Source of the DNA: Fictibacillus phosphorivorans
GTDB lineage: Bacteria > Bacillota > Bacilli > Bacillales > Fictibacillaceae
DNA: 64,000 nt
Reading direction: 5' to 3'
NCBI RefSeq assembly: GCF_001629705.1
Contig: NZ_CP015378.1
Coordinates: forward strand, 4,092,001-4,156,000
Positions 1 through 7,808 of the stretch are shown in pieces. Both the position numbers and the translations under genes were made by a program. The notes beneath the pieces are model-generated. The model had not been told where the DNA came from, ran no database searches, and saw only the letters and a program-made list of their open reading frames with translations. Every line of letters begins with the position of its first letter. Position 1 is the first letter of the stretch.

Positions 1-3
1 TAA

Positions 4-12
4 TGTTATAAT
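4..12 (+). promoter_or_regulatory. Extended -10 promoter element
   Basis: TG-t-TATAAT at 4-12 is an extended -10 hexamer; the -35 region lies outside the window. It sits about 30 bp before the aldo/keto reductase start and is the likely sigma-A promoter of that gene. Confidence 0.5.
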
Positions 13-41
13 TTGGATATTCAGAGAGGGGGTTGAAATGC

Positions 42-1007
42 ATGGAAATTAGTGAGGTTTCGAGAATAGCCATCGGCACACATCTGGGGAAAATGAATGA
101 AGAAGACTCACTTCTCTATCAGGCATCTATTGAATTTGCGCTTTTAAAAAGAATTAACTTTATTGATACTGCACTTAATTATCGAGGGATGCGTTCGGAG
201 CGCGATATTGGTAGTGTTTTAGAAACGCTCATTCAAAAGGAAAAGCAGATCAACAGGAAAGATGTTTTTTTGTCTACGAAAGCTGGTATCGTACCTGGTG
301 ATATAGACGCTCAACTTCGTCCTGATCAATACCTGCAGAAAGTTTTATTGAAAAAAGATATTCTTCAGCTTTCTGATCTACAGATCATCGACCATCACAA
401 ACACGTTATGGAAGCTTCTTTTTATGAATTTGCTATCCAGCAAAGTTTAAAACACATGCATGTTGACTACATAGATGTCCATTACATTCATAACCCTGAA
501 GTTTCTTTGATCGTTTTAGGGGAGGAAGTCTTTTATCAAAAACTTAAAAGCTTGTTCTCGTTTTATGAACAGCAAGTGGAGAAAGGTTTGATTCGCTATT
601 ATGGTTTAGCGGTTTGGTCAGCTTTTACTGAGTCTCCTGGCACATCTGGTTACATCTCTTTGGAGAAAGTGATCAATGTTGCCCAATCAGTTGCAGGAAA
701 CTCACACCATCTGTGTTTTATCCAAGCTCCGTTCAACCAATCGAATCAGAGAGCTGCAAACGATGAGAACCAGCAAATCAACGGTAAATGGAGAACACTA
801 TTTCAAGCTGCAGAAGAGTTACGCGTTCACGTCACAACAAGTGCCCCTTTAGATTGTGGAAGACTTGCTAATCATCAACACAAGAATGTAGATGAGTTGA
901 TGTCTATGGTTTTAAATACACCGGGTATCTTGTCCACGATGATCGGTATGCGAAAGGTAGACACGGTAAAAAAAAATTTGAGATGCTTAAACAAAGTTGG
1001 CTCGTAA
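42..1007 (+). CDS. Aldo/keto reductase family protein
   Basis: A 321-residue protein of the aldo/keto reductase fold (TIM barrel, NAD(P)H-dependent carbonyl reduction; substrate unknown). Family landmarks are present: an Asp/Tyr pair in FIDTALNYR near the N-terminus with an SERDIG segment after it, a Lys in LSTKAG, and a His in a DYIDVHYIHNPE segment, which correspond to the Asp-Tyr-Lys-His catalytic tetrad. A TTG at 33 lies in frame, but it is only one base from the GAGGGGG ribosome binding site; the ATG at 42 has normal spacing and was chosen. It is monocistronic and ends in a strong terminator. Cytoplasmic. Confidence 0.85.
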   Translation: MEISEVSRIAIGTHLGKMNEEDSLLYQASIEFALLKRINFIDTALNYRGMRSERDIGSVLETLIQKEKQINRKDVFLSTKAGIVPGDIDAQLRPDQYLQKVLLKKDILQLSDLQIIDHHKHVMEASFYEFAIQQSLKHMHVDYIDVHYIHNPEVSLIVLGEEVFYQKLKSLFSFYEQQVEKGLIRYYGLAVWSAFTESPGTSGYISLEKVINVAQSVAGNSHHLCFIQAPFNQSNQRAANDENQQINGKWRTLFQAAEELRVHVTTSAPLDCGRLANHQHKNVDELMSMVLNTPGILSTMIGMRKVDTVKKNLRCLNKVGS

Positions 1008-1026
1008 TAACGAGTCAACTTTGTTT
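989..1026 (+). terminator. Rho-independent terminator of the aldo/keto reductase gene
   Basis: The arms AAACAAAGTTGGCTCG and CGAGTCAACTTTGTTT flank a TAATAA loop that contains the stop codon. It can work in both directions but faces the VOC gene's 3' end, so it probably serves both convergent genes. Confidence 0.8.
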
Positions 1027-1076
1027 ATATGGAACAACTGTTAAACAAATTCCAATATGCACGTCCTATTGAAATC

Positions 1077-1448
1077 TTACCAGTGTGCTTGCAACTTATT
1101 ACCATTCGGATCATAAAAGTGAAAGAATGCATGACCATTATCTTCTTTGATATCATCGACCTTAACCTGATTATCAATCAAGTGTTCATGAAATTTAGCT
1201 AATTCGGGACTCGTAAAACCAATGCTGAATTCTTGTTCGTTGTTGACTGTAAAATGTGCAAAAGTTTCATCTTGAGTAGGAACTAAGATGATTAAGAATG
1301 GTCCTTCATTTACTTTTATAATTGCCAGCTCTTCTGTAATATTTAACAACTGGAGCCCTAATATATCTCTATACCAATGTGCTGATGGTTCTAAATCTTT
1401 TACAGGAATTCTAATATAATGTACTTGTTCAATAAATGAATTACTCAT
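1077..1448 (-). CDS. VOC (glyoxalase/bleomycin resistance fold) protein
   Basis: This 123-residue protein has the vicinal-oxygen-chelate fold pattern: an opening IRIPVKDLEPSAHWYRDILGLQL, and a closing HAFFHFYDPNGNKLQAH with the typical terminal metal-ligand-like region. Members bind metals or small hydrophobic ligands; the substrate cannot be told from sequence. The start has an AGAAGGATATG ribosome binding site. Monocistronic, convergent with the aldo/keto reductase gene. Confidence 0.85.
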   Translation of the reverse strand: MSNSFIEQVHYIRIPVKDLEPSAHWYRDILGLQLLNITEELAIIKVNEGPFLIILVPTQDETFAHFTVNNEQEFSIGFTSPELAKFHEHLIDNQVKVDDIKEDNGHAFFHFYDPNGNKLQAHW

Positions 1449-1652
1449 ATCCTTCTCCCCTTGCTTCGTTTTTTCAATATACCTCTTTCTTCCAATTTCT
1501 AAAAATACCTGCTATTTTAATAAAATTTCATAAAGATCGATCGTCCAATGTAATCTTACGAAATACATACCAAAACATCTGGAAAAACTTTTTTACTCAC
1601 TTTTTTAGAAATATTACTTGTAAATGAAACCGTTTTATTTTACAATCACTAA

Positions 1653-1666
1653 TGCAAACGATTGCA
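1653..1666. promoter_or_regulatory. LacI/MalR-type operator candidate
   Basis: TGCAAACGATTGCA is a nearly perfect palindrome with the central CG typical of LacI-family sugar repressors. It lies ~105 bp upstream of the PTS start. A second palindrome, TGCAC-CAAC-GTGCA, overlaps its right edge (1663-1676). The same 13-mer recurs inside the PTS gene at 1920-1932. No repressor gene is next to it in the window. Confidence 0.5.
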
Positions 1667-1686
1667 CCAACGTGCATATACAAATT

Positions 1687-1700
1687 TGTAAGCGATTCAA
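1687..1700 (+). promoter_or_regulatory. cre (CcpA) site candidate
   Basis: TGTAAGCGATTCAA matches 12 of 14 positions of the consensus TGWAARCGYTWNCW and lies ~70 bp before the PTS gene start, a usual place for CcpA repression of a sugar operon. The rest of the 320-bp gap 1449-1771 holds no gene that I can support. Confidence 0.45.
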
Positions 1701-1771
1701 TTTTTTTCGCAATCTACTGAATGCGATTTCAAAAAGACAACGAAAGATATATACTTAAGGAGGAAATCGTT

Positions 1772-3433
1772 TTGAAACAACGTGGAAAACTCATTTCATT
1801 TGATTTCTGGCAAAAGCTAGGTAAAGCGCTTCTTGTAGTAGTAGCGGTTATGCCAGCTGCCGGTTTGATGATATCACTAGGTAAAGTTATCGCTATGTTC
1901 GGTGGCGACATGACATTAGTGCAAACGATTGCTCGTGTTATGGAAGACATCGGATGGGCGATCATTACAAATCTGCACATCTTATTTGCGGTAGCGATCG
2001 GGGGATCTTGGGCGAAGGAACGTGCTGGCGGTGCATTCGCAGCCGTAATCGCGTTCATCTTGATCAACCGTATTACAGGAGCAATCTTCGGCGTGAACAG
2101 CGCGATGATGCTTGAAGAAGGCGCAAAAGTAAAATCACTTTTTGGCAGCGAACTCGTTGTTGGTGATTATTTCACTTCAATCCTTGGCGCTCCAGCACTA
2201 AATATGGGAGTATTCGTCGGAATCATTTCCGGTTTCCTAGGTGCTGTTCTATTTAACAAGTACTACAACTACAACAAGCTTCCAAATGCATTAGCATTCT
2301 TTAACGGAAAGCGTTTTGTACCATTCGCTGTTATTTTATGGTCAGTGGTTACAGCTTTACTACTAGCTTTAATTTGGCCGTTTATCCAATCACTGCTGAA
2401 TGACTTTGGTAAATGGATTGCAACATCTCGTAACACGGCTCCAGTTATCGCGCCATTCGTGTTCGGTACACTAGAACGACTATTGTTACCATTTGGTCTT
2501 CACCACATGTTAACAGTGCCGATCAACTACACGGAGCTCGGCGGAACGTATCAAATCATGACTGGTTCAGGAGCAGGATCTTCTGTAGCAGGACAAGATC
2601 CACTATGGTTGGCTTGGATCAATGATCTTAACAATTTCTTAGCGGCTGGAGATACAAAAGCGTATCAAGCACTTTTAAATGATGTAGTACCTGCTCGTTT
2701 TAAAATGGGACAAGTTGTTCTTTCAACGGCATCTCTTGTAGCGATCGCTCTTGCGATGTACATGAACGTTGATAAAGACAAGCGCAAAAAGTACAAGTCT
2801 ATGTTCTTATCTGCAGCACTCGCTGTATTCTTAACAGGTGTAACGGAGCCGATCGAATTCATGTTCATGTTTGCTGCTCCACTTCTTTATGTTGTTTACG
2901 CAATCACAACTGGACTTGCGTTCGCAGTAGCGGATCTAATCCACGTACGTGTTCACTCATTCGGTTTTATCGAGCTACTTACTCGTACACCATTGCTTGT
3001 AAAAGCAGGATTAACACGTGACTTAATCAACTTTGCTGTAACGTGTATCGTATTCTTTGGATTAAACTTCTCGATCTTCTACGTATTGATCAAAAAGTTC
3101 AACCTGCCTACTCCAGGTCGTGCAGGTAACTATATCGAAACAACAGAAGCTGATGCTGCACCTGCTAAAAATGAAGCAGCAACAGGATCAGACAACTCTC
3201 AAGCTTCAGCGATCATCACGCTTTTAGGTGGAGCTGACAACATCGAGGACGTTGACGCTTGTATGACTCGCCTTCGTGTAACGGTTAAGGATGCAACTGG
3301 CGTTGGCACAGAAAAAGAGTGGAAAGAGAACGGAGCACTTGGTCTGATCATTAAAGATAAAGGTGTTCAAGCGATTTACGGACCAAAAGCTGACGTATTA
3401 AAATCTGATATTCAAGATCGTTTGGGGATGTAA
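1772..3433 (+). CDS. PTS transporter EIICB, alpha-glucoside/maltose type
   Basis: A 553-residue membrane permease of the glucose/glucoside PTS family. An EIIC domain with about ten hydrophobic segments spans roughly residues 10-440; after a low-complexity Ala/Thr/Glu linker (~460-480) comes an EIIB domain whose phosphorylated Cys is in DVDACMTRLRV. There is no EIIA domain, so it must borrow one (for example the glucose EIIA). The TTG at 1772 is the start: it follows AAGGAGG with 8-base spacing, while the upstream in-frame ATG at 1721 has no ribosome binding site. The downstream partners (a phosphatase-fold protein 3 bp away and an alpha-glucosidase) point to maltose or a related alpha-glucoside. 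Upstream operator and cre candidates suggest induction by sugar and repression by glucose. Confidence 0.88.
   Translation: MKQRGKLISFDFWQKLGKALLVVVAVMPAAGLMISLGKVIAMFGGDMTLVQTIARVMEDIGWAIITNLHILFAVAIGGSWAKERAGGAFAAVIAFILINRITGAIFGVNSAMMLEEGAKVKSLFGSELVVGDYFTSILGAPALNMGVFVGIISGFLGAVLFNKYYNYNKLPNALAFFNGKRFVPFAVILWSVVTALLLALIWPFIQSLLNDFGKWIATSRNTAPVIAPFVFGTLERLLLPFGLHHMLTVPINYTELGGTYQIMTGSGAGSSVAGQDPLWLAWINDLNNFLAAGDTKAYQALLNDVVPARFKMGQVVLSTASLVAIALAMYMNVDKDKRKKYKSMFLSAALAVFLTGVTEPIEFMFMFAAPLLYVVYAITTGLAFAVADLIHVRVHSFGFIELLTRTPLLVKAGLTRDLINFAVTCIVFFGLNFSIFYVLIKKFNLPTPGRAGNYIETTEADAAPAKNEAATGSDNSQASAIITLLGGADNIEDVDACMTRLRVTVKDATGVGTEKEWKENGALGLIIKDKGVQAIYGPKADVLKSDIQDRLGM
1920..1933. promoter_or_regulatory. 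Possible auxiliary operator inside the PTS gene
   Basis: TGCAAACGATTGCT repeats 13 bases of the upstream operator candidate, 267 bp downstream of it, within the PTS coding region. LacI-family repressors often use a second site for looping. It may be a coding coincidence. Confidence 0.3.
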
Positions 3434-3436
3434 TTC

Positions 3437-4228
3437 ATGAAGCTATTAACGTTAAACGTTCATGCTTGGCAAGAAGAGAACCAGATGGAGAAATTAGAGA
3501 TGCTTGCTCGCGATATCGCGAGTGAGCGTTATGATGTTATCGCATTTCAAGAGGTCATGCAGTCGATAGACTCTTCTCTTGTCAAAGACAATATCAAAAA
3601 AGATAATTATGCCCTTGTTCTTTTAGAGCTATTGAAGAAACTTGGCGTTGAAGATTATGACTTTGTATGGGACATGGCCCACTATGGCTATGTAACGTAC
3701 GAAGAAGGATTGGCGATCATCAGCCGCCATCCAATTACGTCTCATGAAAGCTTTTTTGTTTCTGATCTACAAGATATGCACAACTGGAAAACACGCAAAA
3801 TCGTAAAAGCAACCATCTCTTATGAAGGACAAGATATTCAATTCTTCTCCGGGCACTTTGGCTGGTGGGAAGATGACATCGAACCCTTTAAAGGTCAGTT
3901 CGATCGTTTGATGCAGTACATTCCTGAAGAAGGTCTTTCTTTTATCATGGGTGACTTAAACAACGATGCGAACGTTTGTGGCGAAGGCTTTGACTACGTA
4001 AAAGAAAAAGGGCTTTACGATACGTACGAACTGGCTGCAGAGAAAGATGATGGGTTAACGATCATCGGTTCTATTGCTGGCTGGGATAACAATGAAGCTG
4101 GTCGCAGGATTGATTATATTTTAAGCAGCAAGCCTGTTGATGTGGTTCAATCATCTGTTCGTTTTAACGGTAAAGAAACACCAGTGGTCTCCGATCATGC
4201 AGGTGTGGCTGTGACGATAGAGATTTAA
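3437..4228 (+). CDS. mapP: EEP-family phosphatase, probable maltose-6'-phosphate phosphatase
   Basis: A 263-residue endonuclease/exonuclease/phosphatase-fold protein. Visible motifs are the first-strand Asn-His (LTLNVHAW), the metal-binding QE in DVIAFQEVM, the GHFGWW strand, the MGDLNND catalytic loop and the terminal SDHAGV. It starts 3 bp after the PTS stop codon, with GGGGATG as ribosome binding site inside the PTS gene, so the two are co-translated. In Enterococcus faecalis an EEP-type enzyme (MapP) dephosphorylates maltose-6'-phosphate made by a maltose PTS; the position here, between a PTS and an alpha-glucosidase, fits that role. The specific substrate is inferred from context; a general EEP hydrolase is the fallback. 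Confidence 0.65.
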   Translation: MKLLTLNVHAWQEENQMEKLEMLARDIASERYDVIAFQEVMQSIDSSLVKDNIKKDNYALVLLELLKKLGVEDYDFVWDMAHYGYVTYEEGLAIISRHPITSHESFFVSDLQDMHNWKTRKIVKATISYEGQDIQFFSGHFGWWEDDIEPFKGQFDRLMQYIPEEGLSFIMGDLNNDANVCGEGFDYVKEKGLYDTYELAAEKDDGLTIIGSIAGWDNNEAGRRIDYILSSKPVDVVQSSVRFNGKETPVVSDHAGVAVTIEI

Positions 4229-4276
4229 AGAATTCGCTTTTTATGGTTTTGTTTCTTAATCAGCTTCTTAGATAAA

Positions 4277-4404
4277 TTGATTGCAGTGGAAGGTGTGAGA
4301 CTCCTGCGGGACAGGCGGGCAGGTGAGACACTTAAGAGTGAAACGTCCGAATGTGACTCACCGCCTGCCCCGCGGAAAGCGAAGCACCTGAAACGGAAAT
4401 CAAC
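4277..4404 (+). repeat. Foldback intergenic repeat, copy 1
   Basis: The element begins TTGATTG, has a conserved GAGACTCCTGCGGGACAG block, internal complementary arms (GGGCAGGTGAG and CTCACCGCCTGCCC), a CCCGCGGAAAGCGA block and ends AATCAAC. It can fold on itself. It sits between the phosphatase and alpha-glucosidase genes; the ORFs that cross it are artefacts. Confidence 0.85.
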
Positions 4405-4517
4405 TCCCACAATAGCAACGAAAAGTACGGAAAAATATTTAAATCAAACAAACCATGGGGAGCCGTTTTGCGGTATCTACTGGCGTGTTGTTAAAGAGAA
4501 AACATGGAGGTAACATT

Positions 4518-6182
4518 ATGGAAAAAGTTTGGTGGAAAGAAGCCGTTGGCTATCAAATTTACCCTCGCAGCTTCCAAGATTCTAATGGAGACGGAATCGG
4601 CGATCTAAAAGGGATCATTCAACGTTTAGATTATATTAAAGACCTTGGTATCGACGTGATCTGGATCTGCCCAATGTACAAATCGCCAAATGACGATAAT
4701 GGTTACGACATTTCCGATTATCAAGATATCATGGACGACTTTGGAACGATGGAAGACTTTGATCTCCTGATGGAGGAAGTTCATAAGCGTGATATGAAGC
4801 TGATCATTGACCTAGTTCTTAACCATACGAGTGACGAGCACCAATGGTTCATCGAGTCTCGTTCATCTAAAGAAAATCCAAAGCGCGATTGGTACATTTG
4901 GAGAGACGGTAAAGACGGCAAAGAGCCAAACAACTGGGAAAGTATTTTCTCCGGATCTGCATGGCAATATGATGAAAAGACAGATCAATATTACCTCCAT
5001 GTTTTCTCAACAAAACAACCAGACGTAAACTGGGAAAACCCAGAGGTTCGCGAAGCTCTTTATGACACAGTTAACTGGTGGTTGGATAAAGGAATCGACG
5101 GTTTCCGTATCGATGCGATCAGCCATATTAAAAAGCGTGATGGCTTCCCTGACATGCCGAACCCGAAGAACGAAAAGTACGTGTCTTCCTTTGACATGCA
5201 CATGAACCAAAAAGGCATTCACACGTTCCTTCAAGAGTTCAAAGACCGCACATACGCAAACTATGATGTAATGACGGTTGGTGAAGCAAACGGCGTTAAG
5301 ATTGACGAAGCGGACCTTTGGGTAGGAAAAGAAAACGGAAAGATGGACATGATCTTCCAATTCGAACACCTCGGCCTCTGGGATGCAGAAACCAATCCGG
5401 AAGTAGATATCGTTGAACTGAAAAAAGTGTTAACACGCTGGCAAAAAGGTCTTGAAAAAGAAGGCTGGAACGCACTGTTCATTGAAAACCATGACAAACC
5501 ACGCGTTGTTTCCACTTGGGGCAATGATGATGAGTTTTGGTATGAAAGTGCAACGAGCTTCGGCGCGATGTATTTCTTGATGCAAGGAACACCGTTCATC
5601 TATCAAGGCCAAGAGATTGGAATGACGAATGTACAGTTTGACTCGATTGAAGATTATGATGATGTCGCTGACAAAAATCGTTACCGCATCAAGCGCGAAG
5701 AAGGCGTTTCACACGAAGATATCATGTCTGTGATCTGGGCATCGTCTCGTGACAACAGCCGTACTCCGATGCAGTGGAACAGTGATGAGAACGCTGGATT
5801 CACAACGGGTACTCCTTGGATGAAAGTCAATCCGAATTTCACAGAAATCAACGTGGAAAAGCAAGAACAAGACGAGCATTCGATCTTAAGCTTTTATAAG
5901 AAAATGATCGCATTAAAAAAAAAGAACGAAGTCTTCACGTACGGTGTATATGATCTGATCCTTGAAGAAGATGAGCAGATCTATGCGTACACTCGTACAC
6001 TTGGAGAGGAAAAGATCGTTGTGATCACGAACCTTTCTAAGACGGAAGCGAAGTTTGAAACAGAATTGAAGTTGAACGCTAATGATCTGTTATTAGCAAA
6101 TAAAGAAGTTGCAGCTCATGACGATGTAACAAGCGTAGCGTTACAACCGTATGAAGCGCGTGTATATCGCGTGAAAGCTTAA
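4518..6182 (+). CDS. GH13 alpha-glucosidase (maltase/oligo-glucosidase type)
   Basis: A 554-residue cytoplasmic enzyme of the oligo-1,6-glucosidase/maltase subfamily (GH13_31). Seen in order: DLVLNHTSDEH (~98-108), GFRIDAISHI with nucleophile Asp199, TVGEAN with acid/base Glu256, and FIENHDKPR with Asp326. The residue after the nucleophile is Ala200; isomaltase-type enzymes usually have Val there, maltase-type Ala or Thr, so alpha-1,4 preference is likely. The ATG at 4518 is preceded by GGAGG; an in-frame ATG at 4455 has none. Within the PTS-phosphatase operon it would split the dephosphorylated disaccharide to glucose. A repeat element separates it from the phosphatase gene. Confidence 0.88.
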   Translation: MEKVWWKEAVGYQIYPRSFQDSNGDGIGDLKGIIQRLDYIKDLGIDVIWICPMYKSPNDDNGYDISDYQDIMDDFGTMEDFDLLMEEVHKRDMKLIIDLVLNHTSDEHQWFIESRSSKENPKRDWYIWRDGKDGKEPNNWESIFSGSAWQYDEKTDQYYLHVFSTKQPDVNWENPEVREALYDTVNWWLDKGIDGFRIDAISHIKKRDGFPDMPNPKNEKYVSSFDMHMNQKGIHTFLQEFKDRTYANYDVMTVGEANGVKIDEADLWVGKENGKMDMIFQFEHLGLWDAETNPEVDIVELKKVLTRWQKGLEKEGWNALFIENHDKPRVVSTWGNDDEFWYESATSFGAMYFLMQGTPFIYQGQEIGMTNVQFDSIEDYDDVADKNRYRIKREEGVSHEDIMSVIWASSRDNSRTPMQWNSDENAGFTTGTPWMKVNPNFTEINVEKQEQDEHSILSFYKKMIALKKKNEVFTYGVYDLILEEDEQIYAYTRTLGEEKIVVITNLSKTEAKFETELKLNANDLLLANKEVAAHDDVTSVALQPYEARVYRVKA

Positions 6183-6187
6183 CAAAC

Positions 6188-6225
6188 AAAAGCGTGCTAT
6201 CCGATTAGGGAGAGCACGCTTTTTT
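6188..6225 (+). terminator. Terminator of the alpha-glucosidase operon
   Basis: AAAGCGTGCT...AGCACGCTTTTTT hairpin with a T tract directly after the stop codon. It touches the 3' end of the convergent small gene. Confidence 0.85.
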
Positions 6226-6538
6226 AATGTGGCAATCTTTTTTCAAACCGAATAAAGGAATACAGTCGCAGAAGTACAATCAACGTACCCACGATTGTTA
6301 AAACAGGCGATAAATTCGTGAATAACGGTAACCACGCTAAAACAAACGCAACAAGCGCTGTTAAATTTCCTGAAAATCCATTGATCGGCTGAGTTCCTAC
6401 AAGCCCCGCCCCTCTTAAGGAATTTTCATAACACGATCTATGATACGGTCGCAACTTAAAAAAGGCCCATACGGTACGCAGCTCTTCTCTTTGTTTGATC
6501 GGCATCAAACAGCTATCACAGTTTAGTTCTTTTTTCAT
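6224..6538 (-). CDS. Small membrane protein with N-terminal Cys-His cluster
   Basis: 104 residues, function not recognised. The first 40 residues carry CDSC and later HRSC, a possible zinc-binding CxxC/HxxC pair, followed by two hydrophobic segments (about 58-72 and 76-94) and a basic tail. It starts at an ATG after GAAGGAGAAG. Monocistronic and convergent with the alpha-glucosidase. Confidence 0.6.
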   Translation of the reverse strand: MKKELNCDSCLMPIKQREELRTVWAFFKLRPYHRSCYENSLRGAGLVGTQPINGFSGNLTALVAFVLAWLPLFTNLSPVLTIVGTLIVLLRLYSFIRFEKRLPH

Positions 6539-6659
6539 TATTTCTTCTCCTTCAGTAACAAATCTCTCCCTCTATTCTACCAATCCTTCGATCAATCCTA
6601 TAGCTTTTTAAAAGGACTTTTTGGGATAGAAGGAGAATTTTAACGTGAGGAGTGATGCT

Positions 6660-7643
6660 ATGATAAAAAAGGTAAGGATCAAGCCCATTTATATGGATAA
6701 GCTTCAGCTCTTGATGAACCGTTTAGATGACGATTTTGTTAGACAGAGTCTTGAAGTAGAACTGAGTAAGATGACGGCCGGTTACCGCGGCGAAGACTCT
6801 ATCAACTATTTTTTGAACATGCTTCCGAACAAGAAAGAATGCCACGTTCTGCACGACCTTCGAATTCCCCATGAATCTACTTTTTTTCAAATCGACACGC
6901 TTATTGTAAATCCCACCTACATTCTTATTATTGAAGTGAAGAACATCTCCGGAAACCTTTTCTTCGATCATACTTTCAATCAACTAATACGCACAAAAAA
7001 CGGTATAGAAGAACCCTTTCAAGATCCTATTTCACAAGTTGAACGACAAAAATACCAGCTTGAGCACTGACTTAGTAAAAATAAATACCCCACTGTTCCC
7101 ATCGAGACTCTTGTTGTTATGACTCATTCGCAATCTGTTCTGAAGACAAACGATGTATCGAGCCGTATATCGAAAAAAGTGATTCATAGTGTTCAGCTGC
7201 TAGACCGTATCCGGCAGCTTCAACTAAAGTATAAACAGCATGTCATTGTTGCTGGAGATGTAATGAACAAGATTACCCGACGATTGATCAAAGAACACAC
7301 CCCACGGGATGTAGATGTCATGGAGCGGTATAAGATTAGTAAGGAGATGATTATTAAGGGGGTGCAGTGTGAGGGGTGTTTTGTTTTTGGGATGATAAAA
7401 GGCTATCGTACCTGGAATTGTCCGCATTGTTCACATTCAAGCAGGAATCCCCACATAAGGGCGCTCAAAGATTACTCCCTTTTCATCCAAAATACGATAA
7501 CCAACCAGCAAGCACGTGATTTTCTGAAGCTTTCTTCTATTTCGGTAGCATCCAAGCTCTTAGTATCTATGAAATTGCCTTATACAGGTGCAACAAGAGG
7601 GCGAACATATGATTTAAGCTCCTTAAAAGACCTTCAGAAATAA
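6660..7643 (+). pseudogene. NERD-domain protein interrupted by an in-frame TGA
   Basis: Two open frames in the same reading frame are separated by a single TGA at 7068-7070. The first (to 7067) is a NERD nuclease-related domain with conserved GYRGEDSINYFL, FQIDTLIV and IIEVKNISG motifs. The second resumes straight after the stop with LSKNKYPTVPIETLVVMTHS, the expected NERD continuation, and ends with a zinc-ribbon-like region (CEGC...CPHC). Together they make 328 codons, the normal family length. The stop most likely replaces Trp (TGG to TGA). NERD proteins are implicated in DNA processing. The start is ATG 6660 (GAGGAGTG) or GTG 6645 (AAGGAG). A sequencing error is the alternative. Confidence 0.8.
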
Positions 7644-7644
7644 T

Positions 7645-7770
7645 AATCTGTCCGATTGAGTATTGAATCTGTCCATTCTTGTATTTAATCTGTCCATTTC
7701 GAGCAATAATCTGTCCAATCTTGCATATAATCTGTCCAATTCAGCAATTAATCTGTCCATTCTCGAAACC
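7645..7770 (+). repeat. 21-bp-period array A (six units)
   Basis: The 9-mer AATCTGTCC starts at 7645, 7666, 7687, 7708, 7729 and 7750: six perfect copies spaced exactly 21 bp, each followed by a 12-base AT-rich variable part usually starting ATT or AAT. It lies between the NERD pseudogene and the convergent desaturase gene. The same core occurs in array B. Confidence 0.95.
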
Positions 7771-7808
7771 CAACGCACCAACCACTGCACAAACAAAAAA
7801 CACCCAAA

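Noticed and set aside
1436-1627. ORF in the gap before the PTS gene
   Set aside because: Low-complexity Phe/Ser-rich product with no ribosome binding site; overlaps the VOC gene start.
4277-4513. ORF across foldback repeat copy 1 (and similar ones at 25376-25645, 45213-45395, 12934-13137)
   Set aside because: The translated products come from the repeat itself and recur in several copies and both strands; no ribosome binding site.
7645-7770. CRISPR array
   Set aside because: A 9-bp core with 12-bp variable parts is far too short for repeat and spacer, there are no cas genes, and the core is not palindromic.
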